Source: Brevundimonas denitrificans
GTDB lineage: Bacteria; Pseudomonadota; Alphaproteobacteria; Caulobacterales; Caulobacteraceae
Reading direction: 5' to 3'
Length of the DNA: 32,303 bases
Assembly: GCF_030160755.1 (NCBI RefSeq)
Contig: NZ_BSOY01000030.1
Span: forward strand, 1-32,303
Part shown: piece after piece, positions 1-6,601 of the stretch
Layout of the letters: the number at the start of each line of letters is the position of its first letter
How positions within the stretch are numbered: the first letter of the stretch is position 1
Translations under genes and position numbers: made by a program
The notes under the pieces: generated by a model
The model's database searches: none
What the model saw: the letters and a program-made list of their open reading frames with translations, nothing else
What the model was told of the DNA's origin: nothing

Positions 1-255
1 CGCCGCCGGTCGCGGAGCCGGAGGGATCGCCGCAGCCGCAGGCGGCGAGGCCGGCGCCGGTGCGACCACGGGCGCTGGAGTCGGGGCCGGGGCCAGATAG
101 ACCGCCGGAGCCGGCGGGCCGCTGTTCAGGTCGCGGGTCAGGCTGCTGGCGGGAGGAACCTGCGCGGGAGCGGGAGCCGGAGTCTGGACGGGAAGCGTCC
201 GGGCGTGCGCGGCTCCGGCGAGCAGGAGGGCGGCGGCGGTGACGATGATTTTCAT
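1..255 (-). CDS. Secreted Pro/Ala-rich protein, N-terminal part (runs off left edge)
   Basis: The reading frame opens at an ATG (complement of 253-255) and stays open for 85 codons to the window edge, so the C-terminus is missing. The first residues are MKIIVTAAALLLAGAAHA, a typical Sec signal peptide with a likely cleavage after AHA. The mature part is very rich in proline and alanine (repeated PAPAP-like runs), as in periplasmic linkers or cell-envelope proteins. It lies 44 bp downstream of the sensor kinase gene on the same strand and may be co-transcribed with it. No domain is visible in this piece, so no function can be assigned. Proline/alanine-rich antisense translations are common in high-GC DNA, but the clean signal peptide at the start argues that this frame is real. 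Confidence 0.62.
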   Translation of the reverse strand, partial: MKIIVTAAALLLAGAAHARTLPVQTPAPAPAQVPPASSLTRDLNSGPPAPAVYLAPAPTPAPVVAPAPASPPAAAAIPPAPRPAA

Positions 256-299
256 GGGGGCGACAATCCCCCTTCAACCCCCGGACGGCAAGGCCCGGG

Positions 300-1982
300 T
301 CAGGCGGCGGGCAGTTCGACCCAGAAGGTGGCGCCTTCGCCGGGCGCCGACGTCACGCCGATGGAGCCGCCCTGCAGTTCGACCAGCCGCTTGGCCAGGG
401 CCAGGCCGATGCCGTGGCCCTCGACCGTCGAACGCTCCAGGCCCAGCCGGTTGAAGGGTTCGAACAGCTGGGTCTGCTTCTCGACCGACAGCCCGCCGCC
501 GCGGTCGATGACCTCGATCCGCACGCCGTCGTAGACCTTGCTCGCGCGGAAGACGACCACGCCGCCGGCCCCCCCGTACTTGACCGCATTGGAGGCCAGG
601 TTGGCGATGACCTGGGTCAGGCGTTGGGAGTCGGCCAGGGCCACAAGGCCGTCGCCTTCGCTGATCACGTCCAGCCGGATCCCCAGGGCGTCGGGTCGCA
701 AGGCCGTGGCGCGGCGCACATCCTCAAGCACGCCGGGCACATCCGTCGGACGAAGCTCGACCTTGACCGCGCCGGACTCGGCCCGGGCCACGTCCAGCAG
801 GTCGTGGGCCAGGGCCTCGACCTGACGGGCGGTCTTGACCAGCATGTCGGCCATCTCGACCTGGGTGGCCGAAACCGGGCCCAACTGACCGGCCTTCCAC
901 AGTTCCCCGATGCCGATCACACCGCCGACGGGGCTCTTGATCTCGTGGGCGACGTTGGCGAGCAGGCGCGACTTGGCTTCGGACGCCCTTTCAGCGCGCA
1001 CCTGACCCAGGCGGGCCCGGTCGGCGAAACGGTCGCGCTCTTCCAGCAGGGCGGCGACCAGCATGATCGGCATATAGCCGAACAGCACGAGCAGCTGCGC
1101 CATCAGGGCGCGGTCCGGGCCTTCGAACGCCACCGCATAGGGACCATAGCCCCGCATGCTGCCGCCCACGGCCAGGAGGGTGATCATGACGAGCGCCGCT
1201 GTAACCCCGAGCATGCGCAGCCTGACTGCGATGAGCAGAAGGAGCGGCATGGTGACGAAGCCGATCGGCAACGGTTGCTGCGAGAACACTGTGTAGCAAA
1301 GGACCGTCAGCCCGCCCAGCAAGACCGCCGCCTCGATGGCGCGGGCCGGCGCCCGGTAACGTGCGATCTCCCGCTTGGTCAGGGCCAGGCCGAAGCTCGA
1401 CAGAACGGCGATGCTGAGGGCATGACCGAACCACCACGTCTGGGCGGAATCCAGAAAGTCAGCGCCTGTCATCCACCAGAGCATGCCGGCGGCGAAGGCC
1501 GCTGCAGGGATGGGGGCGACGACGGCGGCGGCCAGCAGGAAGCGGCAGGCGCCCTGCACGGAGGCGAGGTTCAGGGTCGGAGCGAACCGCCGCGCCAGCA
1601 GCACGGCGAGATAGATCTCCAGCATGTTGGCGACGGTGAACATCACCGTCAGCTCGGTCGAATTGCCGACGAGCAGCTCGCCGGCCGCGATTCCGGCCGC
1701 GATCAGCCCGCCGAAAGACAGGTCATAGAGCGGCCCCCGCGAGGTTCGAAGCCAGACGGCGACCGCGACTCCCGCCGCGCCCCACAGCGCCGCCACCACG
1801 CCGGCCGACCGCGCAAAGGTCAGGGACAGAACGACCAGCACCAGGACGGCCATGGCGGTGAAGACGGGCGCCATCGGCTGGCCGACGCCCCCCGGACGCG
1901 CGCCTGCGCCGAAGCGCGCCCTGGCCGGGATGTCTGCGCCGACGACAGGCTCTAGAGGTTCGAGCGCGCGGCTCATGGTCAT
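300..1982 (-). CDS. MASE1-type sensor histidine kinase
   Basis: A 560-residue inner-membrane histidine kinase. Residues about 40-320 hold a series of hydrophobic segments resembling the MASE1 integral membrane sensor domain, whose ligand is generally unknown. A cytoplasmic kinase core follows: the phospho-acceptor is His346 in the motif NVAHEIKSP, then an N-box (NLASNAVKYG), the G1 box DRGGGL, an F-box (LFEPFNRL) and the G2 box GHGIGLALAK of the HATPase domain near the C-terminus. It has no receiver domain, and no response regulator gene lies in this window, so it looks like an orphan kinase. The start codon is ambiguous: the sequence reads ATGACCATG, and either ATG could be used with only a weak ribosome site. 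The secreted-protein gene follows 44 bp downstream on the same strand. Confidence 0.9.
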   Translation of the reverse strand: MTMSRALEPLEPVVGADIPARARFGAGARPGGVGQPMAPVFTAMAVLVLVVLSLTFARSAGVVAALWGAAGVAVAVWLRTSRGPLYDLSFGGLIAAGIAAGELLVGNSTELTVMFTVANMLEIYLAVLLARRFAPTLNLASVQGACRFLLAAAVVAPIPAAAFAAGMLWWMTGADFLDSAQTWWFGHALSIAVLSSFGLALTKREIARYRAPARAIEAAVLLGGLTVLCYTVFSQQPLPIGFVTMPLLLLIAVRLRMLGVTAALVMITLLAVGGSMRGYGPYAVAFEGPDRALMAQLLVLFGYMPIMLVAALLEERDRFADRARLGQVRAERASEAKSRLLANVAHEIKSPVGGVIGIGELWKAGQLGPVSATQVEMADMLVKTARQVEALAHDLLDVARAESGAVKVELRPTDVPGVLEDVRRATALRPDALGIRLDVISEGDGLVALADSQRLTQVIANLASNAVKYGGAGGVVVFRASKVYDGVRIEVIDRGGGLSVEKQTQLFEPFNRLGLERSTVEGHGIGLALAKRLVELQGGSIGVTSAPGEGATFWVELPAA

Positions 1983-2049
1983 CTTCGGGTCCGAACGGCG
2001 GGATGTCAGCCGTTTTCCTAGCCCTTCGCTTCCTAATATCCCCTGAAGG

Positions 2050-2709
2050 TCAGGCGATTGAGGTCAGGGCCCGATCCAGTTCCCGAACCGCGGCCGCGGG
2101 CCCGTCCGGATGGTTCCAGACGGCGGCGCTGACAGCCACGAAATCGGCCCCGGCGCGTGCGAGCTCACCGGCGGTGGCCGCCGTGATCCCGCCGATGGCG
2201 ACGCAGGGAACCTCCACCGTCTCCTGCCAGATGCCCAGGATTTCCGGATCGGGGCGATGAAGCGTCGCCTTGGTCGTGGTCGGGAAGAAGGCGCCGAAGG
2301 CGACATAGTCCGCCCCGGCCTCGGCCGCGTCCATGGCCAGTTCACGGCTGTCGTGGCACGTGACGCCGATCATGGCGTCCCGGCCCATCATGGTGCGCGC
2401 CGCGCTGACGGAGCCGTCGGACTGTCCCAGATGCACGCCGTCGCAACCCGAGCGGGCCGCAAGATCGGGCCGGTCGTTGAGGATGACGGCCACGCCCCGG
2501 GCCTGGGCGATCGGCTTGAGCGCGGCCACCGCGGCCAGGACAGCCGCATCGTCGGCGTCCTTGAGCCGGATCTGCAGCGCCGCCACGTCCCCCGCGTCCA
2601 GCGCCGCCTCCAGATCGCGGGCAAAGGCCCCGAGATCGGGGATGGCGGGCGGGGTGATCAGATACAGCCGGCACGGCGGGCGTTCGGTAGCGACGGGGGT
2701 CCTGGACAT
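2050..2709 (-). CDS. thiE: Thiamine-phosphate synthase
   Basis: A 219-residue TIM-barrel enzyme that joins hydroxymethylpyrimidine diphosphate and the thiazole phosphate to make thiamine phosphate, in the cytoplasm. Family motifs seen: RLYLITPP near the N-terminus (strand 1), [20 protein letters not shown] at residues 78-97, GVTCH at 115-119, [15 protein letters not shown] at 133-147 (phosphate and thiazole loop) and VAIGGI at 170-175. The frame stays open upstream as far as position 3090, but that extension is antisense to bfd and lacks family similarity. The ATG at 2709 gives the usual length. The gene is divergent from bfd, with about 117 bp between the starts. No THI-box riboswitch was recognised upstream. 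The other thiamine genes are not in this window. Confidence 0.92.
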   Translation of the reverse strand: MSRTPVATERPPCRLYLITPPAIPDLGAFARDLEAALDAGDVAALQIRLKDADDAAVLAAVAALKPIAQARGVAVILNDRPDLAARSGCDGVHLGQSDGSVSAARTMMGRDAMIGVTCHDSRELAMDAAEAGADYVAFGAFFPTTTKATLHRPDPEILGIWQETVEVPCVAIGGITAATAGELARAGADFVAVSAAVWNHPDGPAAAVRELDRALTSIA

Positions 2710-2763
2710 GGCCGGGAAGTGCGACGGTTGCGGCGCGCCGTCAACTCGCTCTCTGCGAACGAC

Positions 2764-2804
2764 TTGCATTCGCCGCGCCCTGTCTGCTATAGCGAACCAT
2801 TCGC
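2764..2804 (+). promoter_or_regulatory. bfd promoter with overlapping palindromic operator
   Basis: TTGCAT (2764-2769) and GCTATA (2786-2791) are separated by 16 nt and fit the Caulobacter housekeeping pattern (TTGAC-type -35, GCTANA -10). A perfect palindrome, GCGAA-CCA-TTCGC (2792-2804), directly follows the -10 and would cover the transcription start. An imperfect second palindrome, TGCGAACGACTTGCA (2754-2768), overlaps the -35. Since the gene is bfd, an iron-responsive repressor (Fur, Irr or RirA type) is the natural candidate; that assignment is inference. Confidence 0.5.
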
Positions 2805-2826
2805 AACCAGTCGGGTCCAGCCTTCC

Positions 2827-3012
2827 GTGTACGTCTGCAACTGCAACGGTCTTCGCAAGCGTGACGTCGCCGCCGCCATCGAGGCCGGTGCGACCCGGCC
2901 GCGCGATGTCTTCACCCGCAACCAGTGCGCCGTCCAATGCGCCCGATGCGTCTGTGAAATGCGCGAGATGATCCAGGAAACCCGCCAGTCCTTCGCCATG
3001 GCGGCCGAATAG
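2827..3012 (+). CDS. bfd: Bacterioferritin-associated ferredoxin (Bfd)
   Basis: A 61-residue [2Fe-2S] protein starting at a GTG (MYVCNCNG). E. coli Bfd begins in the same way (MYVCLCNG). Bfd docks on bacterioferritin and passes electrons to its haem so that stored ferric iron is released. The cluster ligands fit the Bfd pattern: Cys4 and Cys6 (CxC) and, 31 residues on, Cys38 and Cys41 (CxxC) in [10 protein letters not shown]. Two further cysteines, Cys34 and Cys43, flank the second pair and are not needed for the cluster. The plus-strand frame is open far upstream, but that part is antisense to thiE; the GTG start is supported by family length and by the promoter about 30 nt upstream. bfr, encoding the partner protein, follows after 158 bp on the same strand. 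Confidence 0.88.
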   Translation: MYVCNCNGLRKRDVAAAIEAGATRPRDVFTRNQCAVQCARCVCEMREMIQETRQSFAMAAE

Positions 3013-3032
3013 CCCTGCCCTCCGTGACGGGA

Positions 3033-3125
3033 GATTCATTCGCATTTTCAATGTCGTGAGAAGTGTTCGCAGGTGAACACAAGGCGGCATTGCGTGCTAA
3101 AATAACCATTCACAGACGGTGATTC
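3033..3125 (+). promoter_or_regulatory. bfr upstream region: promoter, palindrome, two GANTC sites
   Basis: GCTAAAAT (3096-3103) resembles the Caulobacter -10 (GCTANAWC), with TGAACA (3074-3079) 16 nt upstream as a weak -35. A perfect inverted repeat, GTGTTC-N6-GAACAC (3063-3080), covers that -35. Two GATTC sequences (3033-3037 and 3121-3125), possible CcrM methylation sites, bracket the region. The string CATTCGCA at 3037-3044 also occurs within the bfd operator (2798-2805). Element calls are by eye. Confidence 0.4.
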
Positions 3126-3170
3126 ACGCCGGTCGGGCCGACCGCCGCGCCGCTGACGGAAAGAATGACG

Positions 3171-3671
3171 ATGAAGGGCGATCCCGCGATCATCCGCACG
3201 CTCAATGCGGTGCTGACCAACGAACTGACGGCGGTGAACCAGTATTTCCTGCACGCCCGGATGTTCGAAAGCTGGGGCCTGAAGCATCTCGGCCAGATCA
3301 TCTACGACGAATCGATCGGCGAGATGAAACACGCCGACATGCTGATCAAGCGGGTGCTGTTCCTCGATGGCCTGCCCAACCTGCAGGACCTGCACAAGCT
3401 GAAGATCGGCGAGACCGCGGTCGAATGCCTGGGCGCCGACCTGCAGCTGGAGCTGGGCGGACGCGAGACGGTGATGGCCGGCGTGGCCCAGTGCGAGGCG
3501 GCCCGGGACTTCGTCAGCCGCGACATCCTGATGCGCATCCTCAACGACACCGAGGAGCACATCGACTTCCTCGAGGCGCAGTTCAAACTGATCGAACAGC
3601 TGGGCGAGCAGAACTATCTGCAGTCCGCCATGACCGAAATCGCGCCGGACAAGAGCGCGACCGGGAACTGA
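3171..3671 (+). CDS. bfr: Bacterioferritin
   Basis: A 166-residue four-helix subunit of the haem-containing 24-mer iron-storage cage, which oxidises Fe(II) and stores it as a mineral. It aligns without gaps to E. coli Bfr over most of its length. Haem ligand Met52 (in ESIGEMKHAD) is present, as are ferroxidase-centre residues Glu18, Glu51, His54, Glu94 and His130. The residue matching Glu127 is Thr (DTEEHID), followed by Glu128 and Glu129. Two in-frame ATGs are possible (3165 and 3171). I chose 3171 because GGAAAG at 3158-3163 is then 7 nt away and the product starts MKGD like the family. It is downstream of bfd and probably shares iron control with it. The C-terminus (after QNYLQ) is slightly longer than in E. 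coli. Confidence 0.95.
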   Translation: MKGDPAIIRTLNAVLTNELTAVNQYFLHARMFESWGLKHLGQIIYDESIGEMKHADMLIKRVLFLDGLPNLQDLHKLKIGETAVECLGADLQLELGGRETVMAGVAQCEAARDFVSRDILMRILNDTEEHIDFLEAQFKLIEQLGEQNYLQSAMTEIAPDKSATGN

Positions 3672-3716
3672 CGGCCCGGCCCGCTCATTCCGCTCCGGCC
3701 ACATGAGGGAGCCGGA

Positions 3717-4262
3717 ATGACCACGATCGAACACGCACTCGACGACGTCCAGGATGCGGCGGCGAGCTTCCTCAACGCCGAAGGGCGGGGCGCCGGTCAT
3801 GTGGCGCTGGGCGTCGCCGTGACCGTCGGCTTCGCTCTCGCCGCAACCCTGTTCGCCCGGCGGACCATCCGGCCTCGCCCGCAGACGCTCGCCGATGACG
3901 ACGCCCCCATCACCGAGCGGCCGCGCGGGCCGCTGAGCCTGATCCTGCCGGCGGTGTTCTCGGTCACCACCCTGTCGGCGGTGCGGGTATGGAACGCCCC
4001 CGCCCGGCCCGAGCGGACCACCGCCATGGCCCTTTGGGCGGCGGCCCAGGCGCTGAACGCCGTGTGGATCGCCATGCGGCCGGCCAGCCGGAGCCTGCAG
4101 ATCGCGGCGGCCATGTCCTCGGCGGGTCTGGCCGCCGCCTTCGCCCACGAGGCGCGCAAGCTGGACGCCGAGGCCGGCAAGCTGGCGTCTCCGACCGGCG
4201 GGAGCGTGCACATGGCCAATCTCATCGGGCGCAGGGCCGAACACCGTCCGACCGTGCACTGA
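3717..4262 (+). CDS. Small integral membrane protein, possibly a divergent TspO-like protein
   Basis: A 181-residue protein with an Ala-rich N-terminal segment, then hydrophobic stretches at about residues 27-46, 70-92, 102-120 and 127-143. A good ribosome site (GAGGGAG, 3705-3711) lies 5 nt before the ATG. The stretch RVWNAPARPERTTAMALWAA, followed by AQALNAVWIAMRP and a final segment near MANLIG, recalls the second half of TspO/MBR tryptophan-rich sensory proteins (PPxW, WxxLY, QxxLNxxW motifs). Most of the aromatic residues of that family are missing, however. It follows bfr by 45 bp and could be co-transcribed. Without a profile search I would call it a hypothetical membrane protein. Confidence 0.75.
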   Translation: MTTIEHALDDVQDAAASFLNAEGRGAGHVALGVAVTVGFALAATLFARRTIRPRPQTLADDDAPITERPRGPLSLILPAVFSVTTLSAVRVWNAPARPERTTAMALWAAAQALNAVWIAMRPASRSLQIAAAMSSAGLAAAFAHEARKLDAEAGKLASPTGGSVHMANLIGRRAEHRPTVH

Positions 4263-4368
4263 GCGACCCCTGCCCGGCCCATGCCTTGCCGGATGGCGCG
4301 GCTTCCTCTAGGGACTGCGCCCGTTCGCGCGCCGTCGCAGGCTGCGCCCAATCCCTTCCGAGACACCC

Positions 4369-4938
4369 ATGGCGAAGATCAACGGCAACACCATCAAGCC
4401 CGGCATGGTCCTTGAGCACAACAAGGGCCTGTGGGTCGTGACCAAGGCCAGCCACGTCAAGCCCGGCAAGGGCGGCGCCTTCGCCAACGTCGAGGCCAAG
4501 AACCTCGAGACCGGCAACAAGCTGAACGAACGCTTCCGGTCGGAAGACAAGGTCGAGCGCGTCACGCTGGAGCAGAAGGAGTTCTCCTATCTGTACGAGC
4601 AGGGCGACGCCCTGGTGTTCATGGACGACGCCACCTACGAGCAGACCGAGCTGCAGAAGGACTGGGTCGGCGAGGACCGCGTCGCCTATCTGCAGGACGG
4701 CATGAAGGTCGTGATTGAGATGCACGAGGACCGGCCCATCGGCCTGACCCTGCCCGATCAGGTCACGCTGGAAGTCGTCGAGACCGAGCCCACCGTGAAG
4801 GGCCAGACCGCCTCGTCGTCCTACAAGCCGGCCATCGCCAACAACGGCGTCCGCATCATGATCCCGCCCTACATGGGCGTGGGCGAGCGCATCGTCGTCG
4901 ATACGACGACGGGCGAGTACGTTCGGCGCGCTGAATAG
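4369..4938 (+). CDS. efp: Translation elongation factor P
   Basis: A 189-residue three-domain beta-barrel protein that binds between the P and E sites of stalled ribosomes and promotes peptide bonds at polyproline stretches. The start [18 protein letters not shown] is typical. Lys34, in the loop [10 protein letters not shown], is the residue modified by EpmA-type enzymes in bacteria that use beta-lysylation. The KOW-like N-terminal domain and the two OB-fold domains are complete ([22 protein letters not shown] at the end). The proline-rich proteins in this window are the kind of client that would need it. The stop codon TAG overlaps by one base the repeat array that follows, and a terminator hairpin sits about 100 bp downstream, so transcription probably ends before suhB. 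Confidence 0.97.
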   Translation: MAKINGNTIKPGMVLEHNKGLWVVTKASHVKPGKGGAFANVEAKNLETGNKLNERFRSEDKVERVTLEQKEFSYLYEQGDALVFMDDATYEQTELQKDWVGEDRVAYLQDGMKVVIEMHEDRPIGLTLPDQVTLEVVETEPTVKGQTASSSYKPAIANNGVRIMIPPYMGVGERIVVDTTTGEYVRRAE

Positions 4939-5037
4939 TGATTAGCGGCCAGTGGTTAGTGGCTGGTGGCTGCGGTTCTCGAACCGGCGGCTGGTACTCC
5001 AACGACACTGGTCACTAGCCACTAACCACCAACCACT
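4938..5037. repeat. Inverted array of degenerate 7-nt repeats after efp
   Basis: Five consecutive heptads of consensus GTGGYTA (first GTGATTA, third GTGGTTA, last GTGGCTG) occupy 4938-4972. Four heptads of the complementary type (CACTGGT, CACTAGC, CACTAAC, CACCAAC) plus CACT occupy 5006-5037. The two arrays face each other: GTGGTTAGTGGCTGGTG (4952-4968) pairs with 5013-5029 with a single mismatch. A perfect palindrome, CGGTTC-TC-GAACCG (4973-4986), lies in the loop. The transcript could fold into a long stem. Origin and function are unknown. Confidence 0.8.
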
Positions 5038-5060
5038 CGGCCCCATCCGGGGCCGTTGAA
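5038..5060 (+). terminator. Terminator-like hairpin downstream of efp
   Basis: CGGCCCC (5038-5044) and GGGGCCG (5049-5055) form a perfect 7-bp GC-rich stem with the loop ATCC. The following TTGAACTT is only moderately T-rich, so termination may be inefficient. The hairpin begins inside the last heptad of the neighbouring repeat array. Confidence 0.55.
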
Positions 5061-5116
5061 CTTCTCCGACTGTCCGGGCTGACGCCTTTCAAGGACCTTC
5101 GGACCAGGAGATCCCC

Positions 5117-5920
5117 ATGGCCCTCGCCTCCGCCCTCGTTTCCGTCATGATCGACGCGGTCCGCAAGACCGCCCGGCCGATGCTACGCGACTTCGGCGAG
5201 GTCGCCCAGCTGCAGGTGTCGCGCAAGGGTCCCGGCGACTTCGTCACCGCCGCCGACGTCAAGGCCGAGGACACCCTCTACGAACTGCTGATGAAGGCCC
5301 GCCCCGGCTACGGCTTCCTGGGCGAGGAGCGCGGCCTGATCGAGGGGACCGACAAGTCCCACCTGTGGATCGTCGACCCGATCGACGGCACCACCAACTT
5401 CATGCACGCCATGCCCCACTTCGCCATCACGGTGGGCCTGCAGCGCACGGCGCCGGACGGCAGCTCAGAGATCGTGGCCGGCGTCACCTACAACCCCGTC
5501 ATGAACGAGCTGTTCTGGGCCGAGAAGGGCAAGGGCTGCTATCTGAACGACCAGCGCATCCGCGTCGCGGCGCGCCGCGACCTGTCGGAAAGCCTGATCG
5601 CCACCGGCCTGCCCTTCATCGGCAAGACCGGCCACGCCCAGGCCATCAAGGACATCCACGCCATCGGCCAGCGCGTCGCCGGCATCCGCCGCCTCGGCTC
5701 GTCGGCCCTGGACTTCGCCTGGGTCGCGGCGGGGCGGTACGACGCCTACTATGAACGCAACCTCCAGCCCTGGGACGTGGCGGCGGGCATATTGTTCGTC
5801 ACCGAGGCGGGCGGGATCGTCACGACCATCGACGGCGAGGGCCGGCCGGAAACGGGCGGGCAGATCCTGGCGACGAACTCGGACCTGCATCCGCAGCTGC
5901 TGAAGGTGTTGCGGGGTTAG
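5117..5920 (+). CDS. suhB: Inositol monophosphatase family protein (SuhB-like)
   Basis: A 267-residue Mg-dependent phosphatase of the inositol monophosphatase family. Metal-binding motifs are complete: GEE at residues 69-71, DPIDGTTN at 87-94 and WDVAAG at about 219-224. Enzymes of this family hydrolyse inositol phosphates; E. coli SuhB also has a role in rRNA transcription with the Nus factors. Which role applies here is not shown by the sequence. The start ATG at 5117 has AGGAG about 6 nt upstream. An exact substrate cannot be read from the motifs, since related family members act on histidinol phosphate or 3'-phosphoadenosine phosphates; SuhB is the best fit from length and overall similarity. 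It is followed by a 680-bp region without a convincing gene. Confidence 0.92.
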   Translation: MALASALVSVMIDAVRKTARPMLRDFGEVAQLQVSRKGPGDFVTAADVKAEDTLYELLMKARPGYGFLGEERGLIEGTDKSHLWIVDPIDGTTNFMHAMPHFAITVGLQRTAPDGSSEIVAGVTYNPVMNELFWAEKGKGCYLNDQRIRVAARRDLSESLIATGLPFIGKTGHAQAIKDIHAIGQRVAGIRRLGSSALDFAWVAAGRYDAYYERNLQPWDVAAGILFVTEAGGIVTTIDGEGRPETGGQILATNSDLHPQLLKVLRG

Positions 5921-5950
5921 GCCCGAGGGGGCGAGAGTCTCGCTTTCCGG

Positions 5951-5979
5951 ACAAAAAATGTCGGCGGTGACGCCGCCGA
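5951..5979 (-). terminator. Intrinsic terminator reading on the minus strand
   Basis: TCGGCGG (5961-5967) and CCGCCGA (5973-5979) form a perfect 7-bp stem with a 5-nt loop. Read on the minus strand the hairpin is followed by CA and then six T (the A-tract at 5953-5958). On the plus strand no T-tract follows, so it is not a good suhB terminator. It implies a minus-strand transcript coming from the 6.0-6.6 kb gap. Confidence 0.6.
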
Positions 5980-6601
5980 ACCGGCCGGATCCGCAACGGA
6001 TGGTTCGTCGGCCCCTGGACGGTGGCGGCGACGGCTTTTGTGATGTCAAAGACCCAGGCCCGGCGGGCATTTCACCACTATGCACGCGCCTGCGTCAGAA
6101 ACGGTCGTCGGGCCGGTTCCGGCGCGATGACGGCGCGCGTCAGAGGGTCGAAAGGGGCGGATCACGGTCCTCAAGGGGCGAGAAGACAGGGGGCGAGAAT
6201 ACACACCTTGGCGGGGGTAGATTTCGGCGCTCCGACGCCGCAGTCGCCGACGCCGTCCAGCGCCCGGCGCGGGCGAGGAATGCCCGGAGCGGGGCGCGAC
6301 GCCCTTGACCGGGTCCGACCCTGAGCCGCCCTGCGACCGCTTCCGGTGGTGTGAGGGGGCCGCAATCAACGGATCAGGTCCGTGATCCTGCTCGCCCTCG
6401 CGGACCTGGCGAACATCAGGCGCGCCGCCCGACAGCTCCCGGGAGCTCGCCCTTCACTTTACGATTCCAGCCGCCAGCACCTGGTTTTGAGCTCTATCGC
6501 CCCCGCCGTGTTCGCACGATTGACTTGACCGGACCCCTTATGCGGGAAAGGTTCAACCGTTAGTCATCGAGTCATGTTCGCTCGGGGCGGGGAGTGGCGC
6601 C
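5980..6601. other. Gene-poor region between suhB and the TPR gene
   Basis: About 620 bp without a convincing protein gene. The open frames here are short, Arg/Gly/Pro-rich, and lack ribosome sites or recognisable similarity. Structure is present: CAGGTCCG (6375-6382) pairs with CGGACCTG (6401-6408), and there is a perfect 14-bp palindrome AGCTCCCGGGAGCT (6434-6447). TTGACT/TTGACC strings near 6520-6530 and a GAGTC site at 6569-6573 lie upstream of the TPR gene. I looked for hallmarks of tRNA, tmRNA, RNase P RNA and SRP RNA and saw none. A non-coding RNA or a decayed gene remains possible. Confidence 0.5.

Noticed and set aside
3063..3080. LexA/SOS box at the bfr palindrome
   Set aside because: Alphaproteobacterial LexA sites are direct repeats (GTTC-N7-GTTC); this is an inverted repeat GTTC-N6-GAAC with the wrong spacing.
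2710..3090. N-terminal extension of thiE to 346 residues
   Set aside because: The extra 127 codons are antisense to bfd and have no ThiE similarity; ATG 2709 gives the normal family length.
5958..6369. Short ORFs of 60-116 codons in the suhB-TPR gap
   Set aside because: Composition is that of random high-GC frames, several overlap each other on both strands, and none has a convincing start.
5980..6601. tRNA, tmRNA, RNase P RNA or SRP RNA in the gap
   Set aside because: No T-arm, GGAAAGTCC-type, tag-coding or GGAAGCA-type hallmark was seen on either strand.
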